Assembly: GCA_012862575.1 (NCBI GenBank)
Contig: BLSF01000097.1
Span: 38,561-102,560, forward strand
Length of the DNA: 64,000 nt
Origin: Parietichytrium sp. I65-24A
Taxonomy: Eukaryota > Sar > Bigyra > Thraustochytrida > Thraustochytriidae
Direction: 5' to 3'
The notes under the pieces are model-generated. The model saw only the letters and a list, made by a program, of their open reading frames with translations. It made no database searches and had not been told where the DNA came from. Shown in pieces: positions 61,054-64,000 of the stretch. The position numbers were made by a program, and so were the translations under genes. Within the stretch, counting starts at the first letter, position 1. Each line of letters begins with the position of its first letter.

Positions 61054-62218
61054 TCATGAAGAGCTGCGTGCGCCGCCATCAATCTCCGAAACGGCATAAT
61101 TGTTCTCCTTTTGCAAAACTCACTCCTCCTCCAGCCTCGAACCTCCGACGAAGACGGCGCCGCAACCCTCGTAAAACAATGCAGACTGCTCAAATTCCCG
61201 ACACCGCGCTTCTGCATGCGCCGCAGCCACTTCGACGTTCTGACACCCCGCCTTTTTGAGCTACCTTGCGATGAGGTGAGACAACAGGAGAAGCAAAAGG
61301 CAAGGGGACACAGGCCGCATACTTTGCTAGTACTCACAGTCAATCAATTGAAAAGTTTTATGCATGGCAAATAGCACATGCAGTTCAGATAAACAAGGCC
61401 TATGACATTTTGTCTTCACCCTGGATTGGATACTCAGTACCATAAAAAATCATTTACCGTTACTCCAGAAAGAAACGGTGAAGCAAAATAAAAAGCAATA
61501 GCGCAAGCTCCTTAGATTCAAGACACTGGAGCTACAAAATAGCAGCGCTCACCTATTCCGTAAAGACAGAGCGCCGATGCTTGAAGACATACATATGAAC
61601 ACCCCGCGCCGATGTCTTCGATGACGGAAGCACGACAGTAAGCAGCATTAAGCAGCTGTAACCCCTGCAATAGTGCGGTGCAGATGTGCACATAGTGCAC
61701 ATAGTACAGATGCTTAGTAACGCTCTAGCTATCTTTTAGAATTAAGCTTATCTCCAAACACGCTGGACACAGAAGTCACACATAGGGTATGTACTGCCAA
61801 GTAACACCTCATAGAACTCCGTCACATGTGCTCCGCCTTGAACCTAACGAAACTGCGAAGAGCGCCGTTTCTAGCGCCCGTCTACCCATCTACCAAAATA
61901 CATAGTTACTGGGGGTTAGTCAGGAATAGCTGGTGGGTTGCCCTGCTGGCAACAGAGTGAGACTCGGAGGTAGAGGAGGTACCGGTACTGGAAAGTGAGT
62001 GGAGAAGAGGCAAGCGCGAGCGACGAAAGGGACGAAAGGGGGTCTGTTTGAGAGTCTCGGCGGGGAGAACGTCCGAATTGGCATTGGCACAGCGGCGTCG
62101 TGCCGGATCATTGGAATATCACATAGTGGGCCGACGTGCGCGAGTGCTAGCTGAAGAAGAGAGGTGAACGCTGGCAGATGAAGAAAGGCGTGCAATAGCT
62201 CGGAGTCGATTCCCCAAA
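61054..62218. other. Spacer upstream of the glycosyltransferase-like gene
   Basis: 1.2 kb with no supported gene. ATACTCAGTAC lies at 61430-61440 and a GTGCACATAGTGCACATAGTAC repeat at about 61686-61708. The first 300 bp has Arg-rich shadow frames on both strands that may belong to the foreign island. Confidence 0.45.
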
Positions 62219-63274
62219 ATGTCGCTCAAGCTTCCCAGAATGGATTACAAGCGTTTGTTTCTCGTATTAGTCACCGTACATGTATGTGTCGTTCTGCTGA
62301 TTGCCACGAGATGCACCGAGGACGGCTGCTATGGAAGCGACTTGCCAAGTCTCAGAGCCGGTTTTGGTCAATCGAAGAAATTCGAAGAAAAAACGTTGGA
62401 AAAGCACGATCTCGTCGTGTGCGCTCTGGTTCGAAATGCCATTAAAAATCTCCCAGCAAACCTTGCCGCTTTGGAGGCGATGGGGAGGAAGTTTAAGAGT
62501 TTTCGAATGATAATCATCGAGAATGACTCCACAGATGGCACAGACGAGAGTCTCCAACGCTTTGCCGAAACCAGGTCTGAATTTGTAGATCTCGTTTCCG
62601 AGAAAATGGACGGAATTCCTGACCCCGACGCCCCTGCTGCTCCAAAAACACCAAGTGACTTCCCACTGTCTGAGCTACGATTTTACAAAATGGCCAAGCT
62701 ACGCAATCTCTACATGGAGAGACTCGCGAAGCTTCCTCAAACGTCACATCCTAACACGCTTGTCATGATGGTGGACCTCGATCTTGCCAAAATTGGTGCC
62801 GAAGAGACGCTGCAAAGCTTGCGCTCCGTTCTCGATAACGAAAGGAAACTCGATTCTGACTGGGATCTCGTCTGCGCAAACGGGATTACTAGTGAATGTT
62901 ATGAATTGGCCGGAACAGAGAAGTGCGGACTTGTGAGAAAGGACAACGGGAAATTTGGTCGCGCCTATGACTCCTTGGCCTTTCGCTTCACCGATGAGGA
63001 CGTGAAGGATGCCTTTCAGATCCCCGGAGGTGAGGATCCATCGCCAAACTTTTACGAGGATTGGATGTCACACCATTATAAAGTGGTTGCGGCGCTAAAT
63101 GACCGAAACGCTGATCCGATTCCGGTAAAGTCTTGCTTTGGCGGAGTGGCTGTTTATAAAGCGCAGAGCATCAAGGATCTGCGCTACGAGGGCGGCGACT
63201 GCGAGCATATTTCTATCAATAGGAAGCTCGACAAAGTTTACATCGTCCCGGATTTCAACGTCTACTACGACTAG
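62219..63274 (+). CDS. Type II membrane glycosyltransferase-like protein
   Basis: 351 residues from ATG, intronless. A short basic cytosolic start and one signal anchor (about 12-31, LFLVLVTVHVCVVLLIATR) place the rest in the Golgi lumen. VVCALVRNAIKNLPANLAAL and FRMIIIENDSTDGTDESL are the GT-A-fold nucleotide-sugar region; MMVDLDL near 186 is the DxD metal site. NFYEDWMSHHYKV and the late GGVAVYK...GGDCEHIS complete the catalytic core. It recalls the CAP59/GT69-like and uncharacterised protist glycosyltransferases. The sugar donor and acceptor are not evident. Confidence 0.75.
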   Translation: MSLKLPRMDYKRLFLVLVTVHVCVVLLIATRCTEDGCYGSDLPSLRAGFGQSKKFEEKTLEKHDLVVCALVRNAIKNLPANLAALEAMGRKFKSFRMIIIENDSTDGTDESLQRFAETRSEFVDLVSEKMDGIPDPDAPAAPKTPSDFPLSELRFYKMAKLRNLYMERLAKLPQTSHPNTLVMMVDLDLAKIGAEETLQSLRSVLDNERKLDSDWDLVCANGITSECYELAGTEKCGLVRKDNGKFGRAYDSLAFRFTDEDVKDAFQIPGGEDPSPNFYEDWMSHHYKVVAALNDRNADPIPVKSCFGGVAVYKAQSIKDLRYEGGDCEHISINRKLDKVYIVPDFNVYYD

Positions 63275-63386
63275 ATCATTATCGCATTTCGTGTTTTTTT
63301 TTCCAAACTTAAGACAAGAAAAACAAGATATTTAAAACGTCACGGGGTGATACGAAACCTTGCTTTTAGAAGATTTAAGTTTTTAG

Positions 63387-63707
63387 ACGAAGAAGAGAGA
63401 CGATTTGACTCCGCACCCCACCTTCGCTGCACTTCGTGGATCCACTTATGACTCCACGCCTATTCATCTCGGACAACGTTTGTATTGGGTAAAGTCTTGG
63501 CGCATTTCGTGGAATTGGTACGATAAGATTGTAGATTCGCTTAAGCGCGAATTGGCCGAGTCAACGCACTATGGCAGGGGATACAACGCTCGCCTCCGGA
63601 ATTGTGGCCGAGTATGCAACTCTCTACTCGTCTACGCCGCAAAAGCAATCGCACGAATCCCATTTAGCTGGAAGCATGAAGAGGTCGAATATTTGACGCA
63701 ACACTGA
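63387..63707 (+). CDS. Possible last exon of an unidentified gene
   Basis: An open segment of 107 codons begins right after a good acceptor (AAGTTTTTAG at 63377-63386) and ends with TGA. It has protein-like composition (LGQRLYWVKSWRISWNWYDKIV, LLVYAAKAIARIPFSWKHEEVEYL) but no ATG. The matching upstream exon was not found; a start inside the glycosyltransferase 3' region or an unrelated promoter is possible. The family is not recognised. Confidence 0.28.
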   Translation, partial: TKKRDDLTPHPTFAALRGSTYDSTPIHLGQRLYWVKSWRISWNWYDKIVDSLKRELAESTHYGRGYNARLRNCGRVCNSLLVYAAKAIARIPFSWKHEEVEYLTQH

Positions 63708-64000
63708 AACCTGCGGTCGCGCGACAACGTACGCACATACGCACAACTCGCCATCACATTGTTAGCAAGCTATCTCCAACCCGAAAGGTGAGAAAGTGTC
63801 AACCATTCACTAGGGTTTCGATTAAACATTGGAGTAGAAAAATTTGGCTAGCACACCACTTGAGGCAAGCCTAACTAGTTCTACAAACCTCTACTGAGTG
63901 AATAGAGTCCTCTCTCCAGACCGGTACACACCGGTACTCACAGTGTCAGTACTCACTGTAAATCCGAGAACCGGGAACCCAGAATTTCTTCTGTTCTGAT

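Overview
This window is nuclear DNA from a single-celled eukaryote that builds a motile flagellum. Genes are mostly short and often intronless. Where introns occur they are tiny (about 64-155 bp) with GTRAGT-type donors, and spacers between genes are small. The gene content includes an axonemal dynein heavy chain, a Tctex1 dynein light chain, CCDC39, CCDC113 and a polycystin. It also includes ordinary housekeeping genes: COP9 signalosome, TRAPP, SFT2, a proteasome assembly chaperone, DPH3, FPGS and a mitochondrial carrier. A flagellated protist, perhaps a stramenopile such as a thraustochytrid or bicosoecid, fits best. That placement is inference; no rRNA or organelle gene is present to confirm it.

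Layout. 0-6.9 kb: K-Cl cotransporter (+), an unknown 223-aa protein (+), SFT2 (-) and a minisatellite-rich spacer. 6.9-20 kb: one uninterrupted 13.2-kb inner-arm dynein heavy chain. 20.8-22 kb: three-exon CSN5 with an expanded JAMM loop. 22-24 kb: two copies of a hairpin-rich structured repeat around a doubtful PH-like split gene. 24-26.5 kb: three minus-strand genes that appear only after splicing. 28-36 kb: PH protein, polycystin, TRAPPC2L and a C2H2 zinc-finger protein. 36-39.3 kb: a gene-poor stretch. 39.4-43.6 kb: the Tctex1 light chain (four exons, -) diverging from CCDC39 (+). 44-55.8 kb: an unknown small protein, an SLC25 carrier, a Kdo transferase homologue divergent from PSMG2, a membrane protein divergent from a GAF protein, DPH3 and CCDC113. 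56.5-64 kb: FPGS divergent from a PX protein, an island with a Fanzor/TnpB C-terminal fragment abutting a GC-rich broken reading frame, and a type II membrane glycosyltransferase-like protein.

How the genes fit together. Four to five genes serve the cilium: inner-arm motor, light chain, the 96-nm ruler (CCDC39), CCDC113 and possibly polycystin sensing. Several gene pairs are head-to-head with 0.3-0.9 kb between starts, suggesting shared promoters. A short palindrome, GTACT-(0-3 nt)-AGTAC, recurs in these spacers. The main novelty candidates are the Fanzor remnant (60.48-60.75 kb) and the covarying hairpin repeat pair (22.1-23.0 kb).
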